Positions 16,545 to 25,354 of a stretch of 64,000 bases of DNA are shown here, one piece after another. The notes beneath the pieces are model-generated. The model saw only the letters and a program-made list of their open reading frames with translations, was not told where the DNA came from and did not search any database. Made by a program: the position numbers and the translations under genes. Location of the stretch: assembly GCF_013214175.1 (NCBI RefSeq), contig NZ_JABSPA010000011.1, positions 52,381 to 116,380 on the forward strand, written 5' to 3'. The stretch's first letter is position 1, and every line of letters starts with the position of its first letter. This stretch comes from Colwellia sp. (GTDB lineage: Bacteria; Pseudomonadota; Gammaproteobacteria; Enterobacterales; Alteromonadaceae).

Positions 16545-17789
16545 ATGATTAATACCGTTATTATTACCCTCGTTTGCATCAGTCTTGTGATGATCATTAC
16601 CGAGGACTTAATTCACCTCAACAAAGCAAAAACCACACTGTTTTTTGGCACCCTGTGCTGGATTCTAGTCTTTATATTCCCAAGCCAGCCAGATGTTGCC
16701 CGTGAAACCACGGAACAGCTCAATGAAAATTTATTAGAAATTGCCACCCTGTGGTTATTTCTAATGTCGGCAATGACTTTTGTTGCTTATTTGAATAGCA
16801 AAGGTTTTATCTCTGCTTTAGTACAACGCGTTTTGCCCGCAGCCATTTCTGAACGTGGCTTGATGTTCGTTATTGCCATTTTTGCCTTTGTCTTCTCTTC
16901 TTTTGCCGATAACGTCACGGCCACGCTAGTTTCTATAGCTGTGGTAATGAACTTACAATTAGAAATAAAAAAGCGTTTAAAATACGCCACCCTAATAATA
17001 TTCGCCGTTAACAGTGGCGGTGTGTCACTGATCACCGGCGATGTCACTACCCTAATGATATTTCTTGAAGGTAAAGTCACTATTGCTAACTTACTTATCT
17101 TAGTTTTACCTTCTTTCCTCGGCGTATTAACCTTAGCGAGTTTATTATCGATAAAACTCTCCGGCGAAGTTAAATTATCCCAAACACGTATTAAAATTGA
17201 AAAAGCCGATATCATTATTGCGCTGATTTTTGTCTTAACTATCTCAGGCACCCTACTCGCCAATGTCTTGTTTCAGATACCGCCAGTATTGAGCTTTTTG
17301 TTTGGTTTGTCGGTAATGTTTTTAGTGGCAAGCTATCTACCAAAAAGGAACAATCAAGATGTTTTACACTATATTCGAGAAGTAGAATTTGATGCTCTAC
17401 TGTTCTTTTTAGGTGTACTACTTCTGGTCGGTATTTTAAAACAAATTGGGGTATTAAATGGCTTTACTGAGCTCTATCAATACTTACCCGCCATGGCCGT
17501 TAACTATTTAGTTGGCTTTATGTCATCGGTAATTGACAATGTGCCCTTAACCGCAGCGTTATTAAAATCTGGCGTTGATATGAAAGTCACCGAGTGGTTA
17601 ATGTTAACTTACGCCACGGGTGTCGGGGGCTCTATTTTAGTTATAGGCTCAGCCGCGGGCATCATTGCCATGAGCAAAATTAGCGAATTGAATTTCATTA
17701 GTTATTTAAGCAATGCTTTCTATTTGATTATCGCTTACACGGTAGGTTATATCGGTGTCTATTTCGCCGCAAATTGGGCACTGGCCTAA
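16545..17789 (+). CDS. nhaD: NhaD-type Na+/H+ antiporter
   Basis: 414 residues, nearly all in hydrophobic segments (about 12). Family motifs are SSFADNVTATLVSIAVV in the first half and SSVIDNVPLTAALL in the second half, the paired half-site motifs with membrane Asp-Asn of the NhaD/ArsB ion-transporter superfamily. NhaD exports Na+ in exchange for protons and is typical of marine and alkaliphilic bacteria. The TTLMIFLEGKVT loop is another NhaD feature. The start is the ATG at 16545; the upstream ribosome site is weak. It is monocistronic by spacing. Confidence 0.88.
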   Translation: MINTVIITLVCISLVMIITEDLIHLNKAKTTLFFGTLCWILVFIFPSQPDVARETTEQLNENLLEIATLWLFLMSAMTFVAYLNSKGFISALVQRVLPAAISERGLMFVIAIFAFVFSSFADNVTATLVSIAVVMNLQLEIKKRLKYATLIIFAVNSGGVSLITGDVTTLMIFLEGKVTIANLLILVLPSFLGVLTLASLLSIKLSGEVKLSQTRIKIEKADIIIALIFVLTISGTLLANVLFQIPPVLSFLFGLSVMFLVASYLPKRNNQDVLHYIREVEFDALLFFLGVLLLVGILKQIGVLNGFTELYQYLPAMAVNYLVGFMSSVIDNVPLTAALLKSGVDMKVTEWLMLTYATGVGGSILVIGSAAGIIAMSKISELNFISYLSNAFYLIIAYTVGYIGVYFAANWALA

Positions 17790-17949
17790 AACATCAGCCG
17801 CGGGTAGCAGGATAATGCCCTGCTGTCCGTTTGACTACATCAGTCACAGTAGCTAAAGCTCAGTTGGCACTCTCAATCGTTCACTGGCAATTGTGTTATA
17901 ATTATCCCCAAGTAGTAATCATGATTAATGTATTATTAGCTTAAATCGA

Positions 17950-18720
17950 ATGTTCAAAAACACCTTAAAACTCAATAGCCTTGTTAGCTTATTGATTCTC
18001 ACAATCTTACCCATGCCATTAGTCGCTAAAGAGCTATTGATGTTAACTGATGATGGCCCGCCACACATGATTGCCGCCTCAAAAAGCGGCATCGACGTAG
18101 ATATTACCCGTGAAGTTTTACAAATATTGGGCCATAAAGTGAAGGTTGGTATTGCTCCATTAAAACGTACCATGCGTCAAGTTGAGAATAAAGAAGCCGA
18201 TTTATTTTTACCAACATTTTTTCAAAATGATACCGCCAAGTTGTATTTTTCTGCCCCTATAATTAGCTACCGCCCAATAGCCTTTAGTTTAAATAAAAAC
18301 AACTTCAAATTTAATAAAATTGCAGACTTGGTTAGTGTACGAGTTATTACATTTCAAGGAGCTGCAGGTTATTTTGGCGAAGAGTTTGTCAAAATATCAA
18401 AGCTCGATAGCTATATTGAGCTACATGACATGTCAAAATTTCCAGAAATGTTAATTAAAGCAAGGTGTGACGTTGTAGTTTTGGATTACTACATCTTTTA
18501 TTATTATTTACAAAAATATCTTAGGCAAAATCCGACAGAGGACTTTTCTGTTGAGGAAATTGATGAGTCTCTATTATTTTCTGAAGTTAAAGCCCATGTT
18601 GGCTTTCATGATCAGCACCTACGAAATAGCTTTGATAAACAATTAGAGTTATACAAAAACCAAGGGAAAGATAAGACAGTTATAAGTAAATACCTAGGCA
18701 CTATTACACCTCAGTTATAA
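17950..18720 (+). CDS. periplasmic solute-binding-like protein (SBP_bac_3 type)
   Basis: 256 residues with a signal peptide (LVSLLILTILPMPLVA, cleavage before KELL). The mature protein starts as a type II substrate-binding fold: LLMLTDDGPPHMI, DVDITREVLQILG, KRTMRQVENKEADLFLP. No permease or ATPase gene lies nearby, so it is more likely a stand-alone sensor-type or orphan binding protein than part of an ABC importer. The ligand is unknown. No clear Shine-Dalgarno sequence. Confidence 0.75.
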   Translation: MFKNTLKLNSLVSLLILTILPMPLVAKELLMLTDDGPPHMIAASKSGIDVDITREVLQILGHKVKVGIAPLKRTMRQVENKEADLFLPTFFQNDTAKLYFSAPIISYRPIAFSLNKNNFKFNKIADLVSVRVITFQGAAGYFGEEFVKISKLDSYIELHDMSKFPEMLIKARCDVVVLDYYIFYYYLQKYLRQNPTEDFSVEEIDESLLFSEVKAHVGFHDQHLRNSFDKQLELYKNQGKDKTVISKYLGTITPQL

Positions 18721-19141
18721 ATTCACGCTCATTAATACAGCCTCGTTATCCGTTCGCTGTCACTTAATAAATAATAAATTCAACTAAGCAGTAAGGGCTA
18801 TATGCTTGCTGCTTGTTTTTCTAGATATACATGATAACTTTCGAATGCTTGTTAAAATACCTTATCCTTGTTTTGTAAATAAGCGAACAATTACTCTACT
18901 GTTATGGGTTTGCTGAAGTAGTAACCTTGAATAACGCCACAGTCTTCGGCTGCGAAAAACTCCAGTTACACTACTGTCTCTATTACTTATTTCCGCTGGA
19001 ATCAAACACTGTGTTTCCATGTTATGAGCAAAAGAGACTCGCTATTTTGTAAATTAGTATATACGCCTATTTTTTTTCAAATTACGCTAGACTAAAAAGA
19101 GTGCCATCAAAAGTATTGATGTGTCATACGGTAGGACATTT
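18721..19141. other. intergenic region holding an EAL-gene remnant
   Basis: 421 bp between the solute-binding gene and the GGDEF gene. The minus strand holds the decayed end of an EAL-domain gene (18891-19035), described separately. No terminator or promoter is clear apart from AGGA before the GGDEF start. Confidence 0.6.
18891..19035 (-). pseudogene. decayed 3' end of an EAL-domain (c-di-GMP phosphodiesterase) gene
   Basis: The minus strand reads LEFFAAEDCGVIQGYYFSKP, then four more residues and a stop at 18891. This is the classic end of an EAL domain (xxGCDxxQGYxFSxPxP). Just upstream an in-frame TAA interrupts a stretch matching V-E-T-x-x-x-L-E-F (IETVV stop LEFF), and further upstream, in another frame, SFAHNME resembles the LAHNMGM segment that precedes it. 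So the gene carries at least one nonsense change and a frameshift, and its 5' part is gone. It faces away from the intact diguanylate cyclase gene that begins about 100 bp further on. Confidence 0.75.
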
Positions 19142-20566
19142 ATGAAAAAGACTTCATGTTTAGCCATTCCAGAAAAAGACTATCTCACCATTGAACAGCG
19201 AAAAATACTTAATTGGCATCGTATGATAATACAGGTCAATAATGTTTCTTTATGGCTAGTTGACTTGGCCGGCTTGCTACCTAAATTATCCAAGTACCGA
19301 CTATTAAATATAAGCGATTACGATAAATATTTCTCTCGACATACCTATGAGCTACTTTATTTAGTTAAGCAAATTGAAATTGTAGACATTAACGAGCAGA
19401 CCCTTAATCTATATGGATTTTCAGATAAAGCGTTATTTCTCTCTTCTTTGCCAGAGAGGCATACAGTAGATCAAGTTGAATTTTTGAAAAACCTTATTAT
19501 TACATTACTTGAGGGGCGCCATTACCTCGAAACGGAAGCAACTGCACGCCATAGTAATGGTAATAACTTTAGGGTTAGTATAAAACTCATTATTCCTGAA
19601 CATGTAGAGCGTAATACTAAGGTTATTATTTCAGTTGTTAGTCTTTTCGATTACGAGCCAGTGGACAGCAAAATCGCGTCTTCGCAGAATATTTACCAAA
19701 CATTTGTCAACAATGCTTCAGTATGTATTCACGAAATAGATGATGAGAAACGCTTACAATCAATGAATCAAGCGGGTCTTAAAATGTTGAACACAGACAA
19801 TGTAAACAAAATAAAAGGCTTGTATTATGTCGACATTGTTGCAGAAAAGGATAGGTCCCGTATCAACCATCTAATGCTAAAGGCTTTCGATGGTTACTCC
19901 TCCGAGTTTGAATTTGAATTACTAACTGATGAAGGCTTGCGAGTATTCTCATCCTGTTTTATTCCAATGATAAAGTCTGGCAAAAGAATTACACGTATCA
20001 TTGGTGTGACACAGGACATTACTGAGCAGAAGGCTGATGCAGAGCAGCTTTATCATTTAGCGAATTATGACTATTTAACTGACTTGCCTAACCGTATCAA
20101 TTTTTTAGGTTCAGTCAAGCAAGCATTAGCACAAGCGATTAGACATCAACATGGTTTAGCTTTGCTGTTTATTGATTTAGATAATTTCAAAGCCATTAAT
20201 GATAACTTCGGACACGAAACAGGTGATGCATTACTACAAGAAGTATCTCATCAAATTAAACAGTCATTGCGTAAGGAGGATATTGTTTGTCGTTTCGGTG
20301 GCGATGAATTTATTGTCTTACTGCCGGTTTTAGGCCAAAGAAACAAAGCAGCTGTTATCGCAAGAAAAATATTAGCCAGTTTTAAAGAAATAGTGGAGAT
20401 AACCGGCCACCGAGTCACTATTGGAGCAAGTATAGGTATAGCGAGTTATCCTGAAGATGGTAAAGATGACAAATCATTAATATCTCATGCAGACGATGCT
20501 ATGTATAACGTAAAGAATTTAGGGGGTAATAATTACCTATTTCATTCTGGTAGGGAAAATCGTTGA
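19142..20566 (+). CDS. PAS-PAS-GGDEF diguanylate cyclase
   Basis: 474 residues from the ATG at 19142, with AGGA 5 nt upstream; a GTG at 19121 lies before the AGGA. Two PAS-like sensor regions (about residues 70-180 and 185-300; the second includes IIGVTQDITEQKADAEQL) are followed by the GGDEF domain, starting YDYLTDLPNRINF. The active-site motif CRFGGDEFIVLLP is intact. An RxxD inhibitory site (RKED) stands five residues before GGDEF, so product inhibition by c-di-GMP is expected. There is no EAL domain and no membrane segment. The protein should make c-di-GMP in response to an unknown cytosolic signal. Confidence 0.9.
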   Translation: MKKTSCLAIPEKDYLTIEQRKILNWHRMIIQVNNVSLWLVDLAGLLPKLSKYRLLNISDYDKYFSRHTYELLYLVKQIEIVDINEQTLNLYGFSDKALFLSSLPERHTVDQVEFLKNLIITLLEGRHYLETEATARHSNGNNFRVSIKLIIPEHVERNTKVIISVVSLFDYEPVDSKIASSQNIYQTFVNNASVCIHEIDDEKRLQSMNQAGLKMLNTDNVNKIKGLYYVDIVAEKDRSRINHLMLKAFDGYSSEFEFELLTDEGLRVFSSCFIPMIKSGKRITRIIGVTQDITEQKADAEQLYHLANYDYLTDLPNRINFLGSVKQALAQAIRHQHGLALLFIDLDNFKAINDNFGHETGDALLQEVSHQIKQSLRKEDIVCRFGGDEFIVLLPVLGQRNKAAVIARKILASFKEIVEITGHRVTIGASIGIASYPEDGKDDKSLISHADDAMYNVKNLGGNNYLFHSGRENR

Positions 20567-20824
20567 GCTATTAAAATAACTATAGTTATAACTTTTAGTG
20601 CAAAAACTTTACTATTTGGTATTGATCTTTCTACAAAAACTGTCAAAGTGAATGTGTTGCTTTATTCTCACTTTATATTATTTAACTATTTATTGAGATA
20701 AAAATAAACAACAGAGGTATGGTCAGGCTCCCCTCTTATAAGAAAACCCTGCCTTACAATTCAGCTTAACTTTCTATTTCAGCGATAAGTTAACATAACA
20801 ATTTAATAAAGGAGTAGCGCTTCA

Positions 20825-22489
20825 ATGTGTTCGATCTTTGGTATATTAGATATAAAAACAGGTGCAGATGCACTTCGTCCTAAAGCATTAGAATATTCTC
20901 GTCTTTTACGTCACCGTGGCCCTGATTGGTCAGGCATCTATCATAGTGAGCATGCCATATTAGTGCATGAACGTTTATCGATTGTTGATACTGAGCATGG
21001 CGCTCAACCACTATACAACAGCGATAAAAGCAATATTTTAGCGGTTAACGGTGAAATTTATAACCACAAAGCATTAGCCAGTAACTTAACAGTTGATTAC
21101 GAATTTCAAACAGCTTCTGATTGCGAAGTTATCTTACCTTTATATGAAGAGTTTGGTGTAGAGTTTGTTGACAAACTACAAGGCATGTTTGCCTTTATTT
21201 TGTTTAACGAAAAAGACAATTCTTATTTGATTGCCCGTGACCATATTGGCATTATCCCGCTTTACACTGGTTATGATAGCGATGGTAACTTTTATGTTGC
21301 TTCTGAAATGAAAGCATTAATGCCTATTTGTAAAACTGTTGAAGAATTTCCTCCTGGGCATATCTTAGATAGCCGCGTTGGCAAGCTACAAAAATACTAC
21401 AAACGCAACTGGCAAGACTATGCTGCAATTAAAGACAATACCACTAGTACCACTAAAATTCGTGAAGCATTAGAAGAGTCAGTAAAAAGTCACCTAATGA
21501 CGGATGTGCCTTACGGCGTACTATTATCTGGTGGTTTAGATTCATCATTAATTTCTGCCATTACGCAGAAGTTTGCTGCCCGCAGAATTGAAGAAAACGA
21601 TTTAAGCGAAGCTTGGTGGCCAAAAGTGCACTCTTTCGCTTGTGGTCTTGCCGGCTCTCCTGATTTAATTGCCGCACAAACCGTTGCTGACAGCATTGGT
21701 ACAATTCACCATAGTATTGTTTTTACTGAACAAGAAGGGATAGATGCGCTTAAAGAAGTTATTTATCATTTAGAAACTTATGATGTAACCACTATTCGTG
21801 CTTCCACCCCTATGTATTTAATGGCCCGTAAAATTAAAGCCATGGGTATTAAAATGGTACTTTCTGGCGAAGGTGCTGATGAAATTTTTGGTGGTTATTT
21901 ATACTTCCATAAAGCGCCTAACGCACAAGCCTTTCATGAAGAGCTAAACCGTAAACTCGACAGACTGCATAAATTTGATTGCTTACGTGCTAACAAGTCT
22001 ATGTCTGCTTGGGGCATTGAAGCACGTGTACCCTTTTTAGATAAGAACTTTATGGATGTTGCCATGCGCATCAACCCTGAAGATAAACTGTGTGGCAATG
22101 GAAAAATGGAAAAAGCCATTTTACGTGAGTCTTTTGAAGGATATTTACCTAAAGAGATTTTATGGCGCCAAAAGGAGCAATTCTCTGATGGTGTTGGTTA
22201 CTCTTGGATTGATGGTTTAAAAGCCCATGTTGCAGCGCTAGTTACTGATCAGCAGCTAGAAAGTGCTAGCTTTAGATTTCCGGTGAATACTCCTGATAAT
22301 AAAGAAGGTTATTACTATCGTTGTATATTTGAAGAACGATTCCCATTAGCTTCGGCTGCGGATTGTGTTATGGGTGGCAAGTCTGTTGCTTGTAGTACCG
22401 AAGAAGCTTTAGCTTGGGATGAAAGCTTTCAAAACAATGCTGATCCATCGGGTCGTGCTGTATTAAGTGTTCATAACGAGAGTTATTAA
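20825..22489 (+). CDS. asnB: asparagine synthetase B (glutamine-hydrolysing)
   Basis: 554 residues, the length of E. coli AsnB. Starts MCSIFGI, so Cys2 is exposed after Met removal as the glutaminase nucleophile. The N-terminal Ntn domain has LRHRGPDWSG, VNGEIYNH and ASDCEVI. The C-terminal synthetase domain has the PP-loop LLSGGLDSSL and SGEGADEIFGGYLYF. It converts aspartate, glutamine and ATP to asparagine. AGGAG lies 10 nt before the ATG. A strong terminator follows, so it is a single-gene unit. Confidence 0.96.
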   Translation: MCSIFGILDIKTGADALRPKALEYSRLLRHRGPDWSGIYHSEHAILVHERLSIVDTEHGAQPLYNSDKSNILAVNGEIYNHKALASNLTVDYEFQTASDCEVILPLYEEFGVEFVDKLQGMFAFILFNEKDNSYLIARDHIGIIPLYTGYDSDGNFYVASEMKALMPICKTVEEFPPGHILDSRVGKLQKYYKRNWQDYAAIKDNTTSTTKIREALEESVKSHLMTDVPYGVLLSGGLDSSLISAITQKFAARRIEENDLSEAWWPKVHSFACGLAGSPDLIAAQTVADSIGTIHHSIVFTEQEGIDALKEVIYHLETYDVTTIRASTPMYLMARKIKAMGIKMVLSGEGADEIFGGYLYFHKAPNAQAFHEELNRKLDRLHKFDCLRANKSMSAWGIEARVPFLDKNFMDVAMRINPEDKLCGNGKMEKAILRESFEGYLPKEILWRQKEQFSDGVGYSWIDGLKAHVAALVTDQQLESASFRFPVNTPDNKEGYYYRCIFEERFPLASAADCVMGGKSVACSTEEALAWDESFQNNADPSGRAVLSVHNESY

Positions 22490-22527
22490 TACCCCCTGGT
22501 AACGAACTCGCCTAAAGTAAAAAAGTA

Positions 22528-22559
22528 AAAGCCGATATTTTTAAAATATCGGCTTTTTT
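22528..22559 (+). terminator. rho-independent terminator of asnB
   Basis: Stem AAGCCGATATTT with AAATATCGGCTT (centred near 22541), followed by TTTTT; A-rich on the other side, so possibly active in both directions between the convergent asnB and amidohydrolase genes. Confidence 0.92.
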
Positions 22560-22633
22560 GATTGTCTGAACGAATTAACAACAGGTTATTAGCCAAGTGT
22601 TAGGTGCTAATCGTTAACAAATTATAAAAGGGC

Positions 22634-24307
22634 TCAATTAACGCTTGATTCATTGTTAACTGAAAATACTTTTTTACCTGCTACCCATGTTTGTAACACC
22701 TGACTTTGCCATATTTGGCTTGCAGGCATAGTAAATATATCATTGGCCAGCAGAATGAAATCAGCTTTTTTACCTGCCTCTAAGCTGCCTATTAGCTTTT
22801 CTTGATGGCCCGCATAAGCCGCATCAAGGGTAAAGCTTCTTAACGCTTCAACAGGTGTCATTTTCTCATCCGCATACCAACCGCCTTGGGGTGAGTTGTT
22901 GTGATCTTGCCTAGTAATGGCTGCATGTAAACCATAAAATGGATTGGGCGACTCTACCGGAAAATCTGAGCCAGCAGCAATAATAGCGTTACTATCAAGT
23001 AACTTTCGCCATGCATAGGCACCTAAAATACGTTGCTCGCCAAGACGAGTAACAGCCATGTTTTTATCGCTAGTGGCGTGTGTCGCTTGCATTGAGGCAA
23101 TGACATTAAGTGAGGAAAAACGAGGGATATCGGCTAAGCGCAGTACTTGTGCGTGCTCTATTCTATGGCGTAATAACTTAGTGTTACTTTTAGCAATGCT
23201 TTGCTGATAAAGATCCAATATCAATTTATTAGCATTATCACCAATGGCATGAGTGTTTACTTGAAAGCCAGCGTTCATGGCAAAGCTAATATAATGCTGT
23301 AAGGTTTTATTATCATGTAATAATAAACCTTTATGTCCCGCGTGATCACTATAATCCTTTATTAATGAGGCACCTCTACTGCCTAAAGCGCCATCAGCTT
23401 GAATTTTTACACTGTTAAAAATAAACATTTCATTGTCAGTTTTAAAAGGGCCATCGGCTAATTGTTGTTGCCAGTTTTCGCTGGGTAAATACAACATGCC
23501 ATTAATACGAATAGTCATATTATTTTCGCTGGCCAACTCTTTATATAAGTTAATATTCTTTTGATCTATGCCGGCATCATGAACACTTGTTAATCCCAAA
23601 CTTGCCAATGAATACATTGCTTTTGTTAAAGCTAGCTTATCTTCTGTACGTGATGGTTGAGCAATGCTTGCTGTTATTAAATCCATAGCATTATCAATGA
23701 AAATACCGGTAGGTTGGCCATTTTTATCTCTTATTATCTCCCCGCCAGCCGGAGATTTACTCGCTGAAGTTATTCCCGCTAAGGCCATGGCTTTAGAGTT
23801 TGCCCAGCCAGCATGACCATCAACTCGTCTAAGCCATACAGGTTTGTCCGGAAAAGCTTTATCTAAACTTTTAGCATTAGGGTAAGCATTATTAGACCAT
23901 TGCACCTGGTTCCAGCCCCGACCTAGGACCCAGCTCAATGATGCATTATCTTTGGCATAATCTATTGTACGGTTAACGGCATCATCTTCAGAAAACGTAT
24001 TAACCAGATCAACGCGCAGCAAACTGTGTCCATAGCCGAGTACATGACCATGTGCATCAATTAATCCTGGCAGCATCGTTTTACCATGGCCATCAATAAC
24101 CACCACATCATTCGCTAAATCAACGACTTCACCTGCTTGATATGTTTTATTGATGGTGTCATTAGTGAACGAGATGGCAGAAAATCTCATTAAGGTATCA
24201 CCACTAAGGGTGTAACCGTTTACATTCTTTATTAAGGTTGTTTGCGCCATCAGCGGCATAGTGATGAGTAGTGAAGTAATGGCACTAATAAATTGAAGTT
24301 TCTTCAT
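22634..24307 (-). CDS. exported amidohydrolase, YtcJ-like
   Basis: 557 residues from the ATG at 24307, which gives a proper signal peptide (FISAITSLLITMPLMA, cleavage before QTT). The frame continues to 24418 with another hydrophobic stretch, less likely to be coding. Metal-dependent amidohydrolase fold: PGLIDAHGHVLGYG gives the first metal His pair, INTHAIGDNA the second-site His, RIEHAQVL another, and AAGSDFPVESPNPFYGL the catalytic Asp. YtcJ-type enzymes have varied or unknown substrates. A divergent promoter region (24308-24499) is shared with the cytochrome b561 gene. Confidence 0.85.
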   Translation of the reverse strand: MKKLQFISAITSLLITMPLMAQTTLIKNVNGYTLSGDTLMRFSAISFTNDTINKTYQAGEVVDLANDVVVIDGHGKTMLPGLIDAHGHVLGYGHSLLRVDLVNTFSEDDAVNRTIDYAKDNASLSWVLGRGWNQVQWSNNAYPNAKSLDKAFPDKPVWLRRVDGHAGWANSKAMALAGITSASKSPAGGEIIRDKNGQPTGIFIDNAMDLITASIAQPSRTEDKLALTKAMYSLASLGLTSVHDAGIDQKNINLYKELASENNMTIRINGMLYLPSENWQQQLADGPFKTDNEMFIFNSVKIQADGALGSRGASLIKDYSDHAGHKGLLLHDNKTLQHYISFAMNAGFQVNTHAIGDNANKLILDLYQQSIAKSNTKLLRHRIEHAQVLRLADIPRFSSLNVIASMQATHATSDKNMAVTRLGEQRILGAYAWRKLLDSNAIIAAGSDFPVESPNPFYGLHAAITRQDHNNSPQGGWYADEKMTPVEALRSFTLDAAYAGHQEKLIGSLEAGKKADFILLANDIFTMPASQIWQSQVLQTWVAGKKVFSVNNESSVN

Positions 24308-24499
24308 GATATTTCTATTGTTATTTTCGTTAATTTTAGCAGCGAATAAGTTTACTTTAACATGCTCCAACAACATAGAAAAAATAAATGCCAAAACAAT
24401 AATAGTCATTGGTAACATTTAGCAACTTAACTTCACATAGTCATTTAGGGTAATATAGCGCTTTGGTTTACTACCCTATTAGCAATTAAAGGTTATCAC

Positions 24500-25186
24500 G
24501 TGACAGAAAAACATCTTATTTGGGATTTACCCTTACGCATTTTTCATTGGAGCTTTGCCATTACTATTTTGGCTAGCTGGTATACCTCAGAGCAAGACGG
24601 AGAGATGGTTGAATTACATATGCAATTGGGTTTCGTTGCCTTAGCGTTAATTGCCTTTCGAATTCTCTGGGGTGTTATTGGGCCAAAACATGCGAGATTT
24701 TCCCAGTTTATCCCCTCTCCAAAAACACTTATAAGCTATTTACACCCAGCAAAGGAAAGTAAAGCGACACCTGGTCATAACCCCTTAGGTGCCTTGATGG
24801 TTGTATTGATGATAGTGTTAATCTCTTTACAAGCCGTAAGCGGTTTATTTATCAACGATGATATATTTTCTTCTGGGCCATACTACGGCAGTATTGGTAA
24901 TGATTTAGAGAAAGTCATGGCCTTTATCCATCACAACACCTTTGACTTTATGATTGCCGCAATTGCTTTGCACATTGGCGCTATTGCCTACTATTGGTAT
25001 ATTAAAAAGCAAAACTTAGTTTTACCTATGATCACCGGAAAAAAAGCCGCTAATCAGGTAAGTGCTATTGATGCTATTCCCCATTCCAAGCTAATTCTCG
25101 GCTGTGTTGTTGCCATTTGCTGTGTAGGTTTTATTTATTGGCTGGTGATCATCAATGCACCAGTCCTCGAAGAGTTTTTCTATTAA
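24500..25186 (+). CDS. cytochrome b561-family protein
   Basis: 228 residues with a GTG start, preceded by AAAGG with 6-7 nt spacing. Four membrane segments in the main unit plus a C-terminal one (about 205-222). Haem-ligand candidates are His in LRIFHWSFA, His in VELHMQLGF and His in IALHIGAIAYYW. The phrase WDLPLRIFHW is typical of the bacterial cytochrome b561/Ni-Fe hydrogenase b-subunit family. It transfers electrons between a quinone pool and an unidentified periplasmic partner. No partner gene is adjacent. A terminator follows at 25235. Confidence 0.88.
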   Translation: MTEKHLIWDLPLRIFHWSFAITILASWYTSEQDGEMVELHMQLGFVALALIAFRILWGVIGPKHARFSQFIPSPKTLISYLHPAKESKATPGHNPLGALMVVLMIVLISLQAVSGLFINDDIFSSGPYYGSIGNDLEKVMAFIHHNTFDFMIAAIALHIGAIAYYWYIKKQNLVLPMITGKKAANQVSAIDAIPHSKLILGCVVAICCVGFIYWLVIINAPVLEEFFY

Positions 25187-25234
25187 ACGCTCCTTAAAGG
25201 CTTGCTAAAGACTATCGCAGGTAACTGTTTTAAC

Positions 25235-25267
25235 AAAAAAGGTTAGCCGCTTGGCTAACCTTTTTTG
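25235..25267. terminator. bidirectional rho-independent terminator
   Basis: 8-bp stem GGTTAGCC/GGCTAACC with loop GCTT, flanked by AAAAAA before and TTTTTT after, between the convergent cytochrome b561 and DUF4105 genes. Confidence 0.92.
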
Positions 25268-25354
25268 GATTTTTGCTATTTAAACCGTTCAGATTACCTA
25301 GGCTTCAATAGCTTTATTTCATATCATTGATAAAGAAAAATAAATTTAAAGTCA

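Noticed and set aside
16787..17263. 158-residue minus-strand ORF within nhaD
   Set aside because: Antisense to a clear membrane transporter gene; its Lys/Ile/Thr-rich composition is the shadow of the sense codons.
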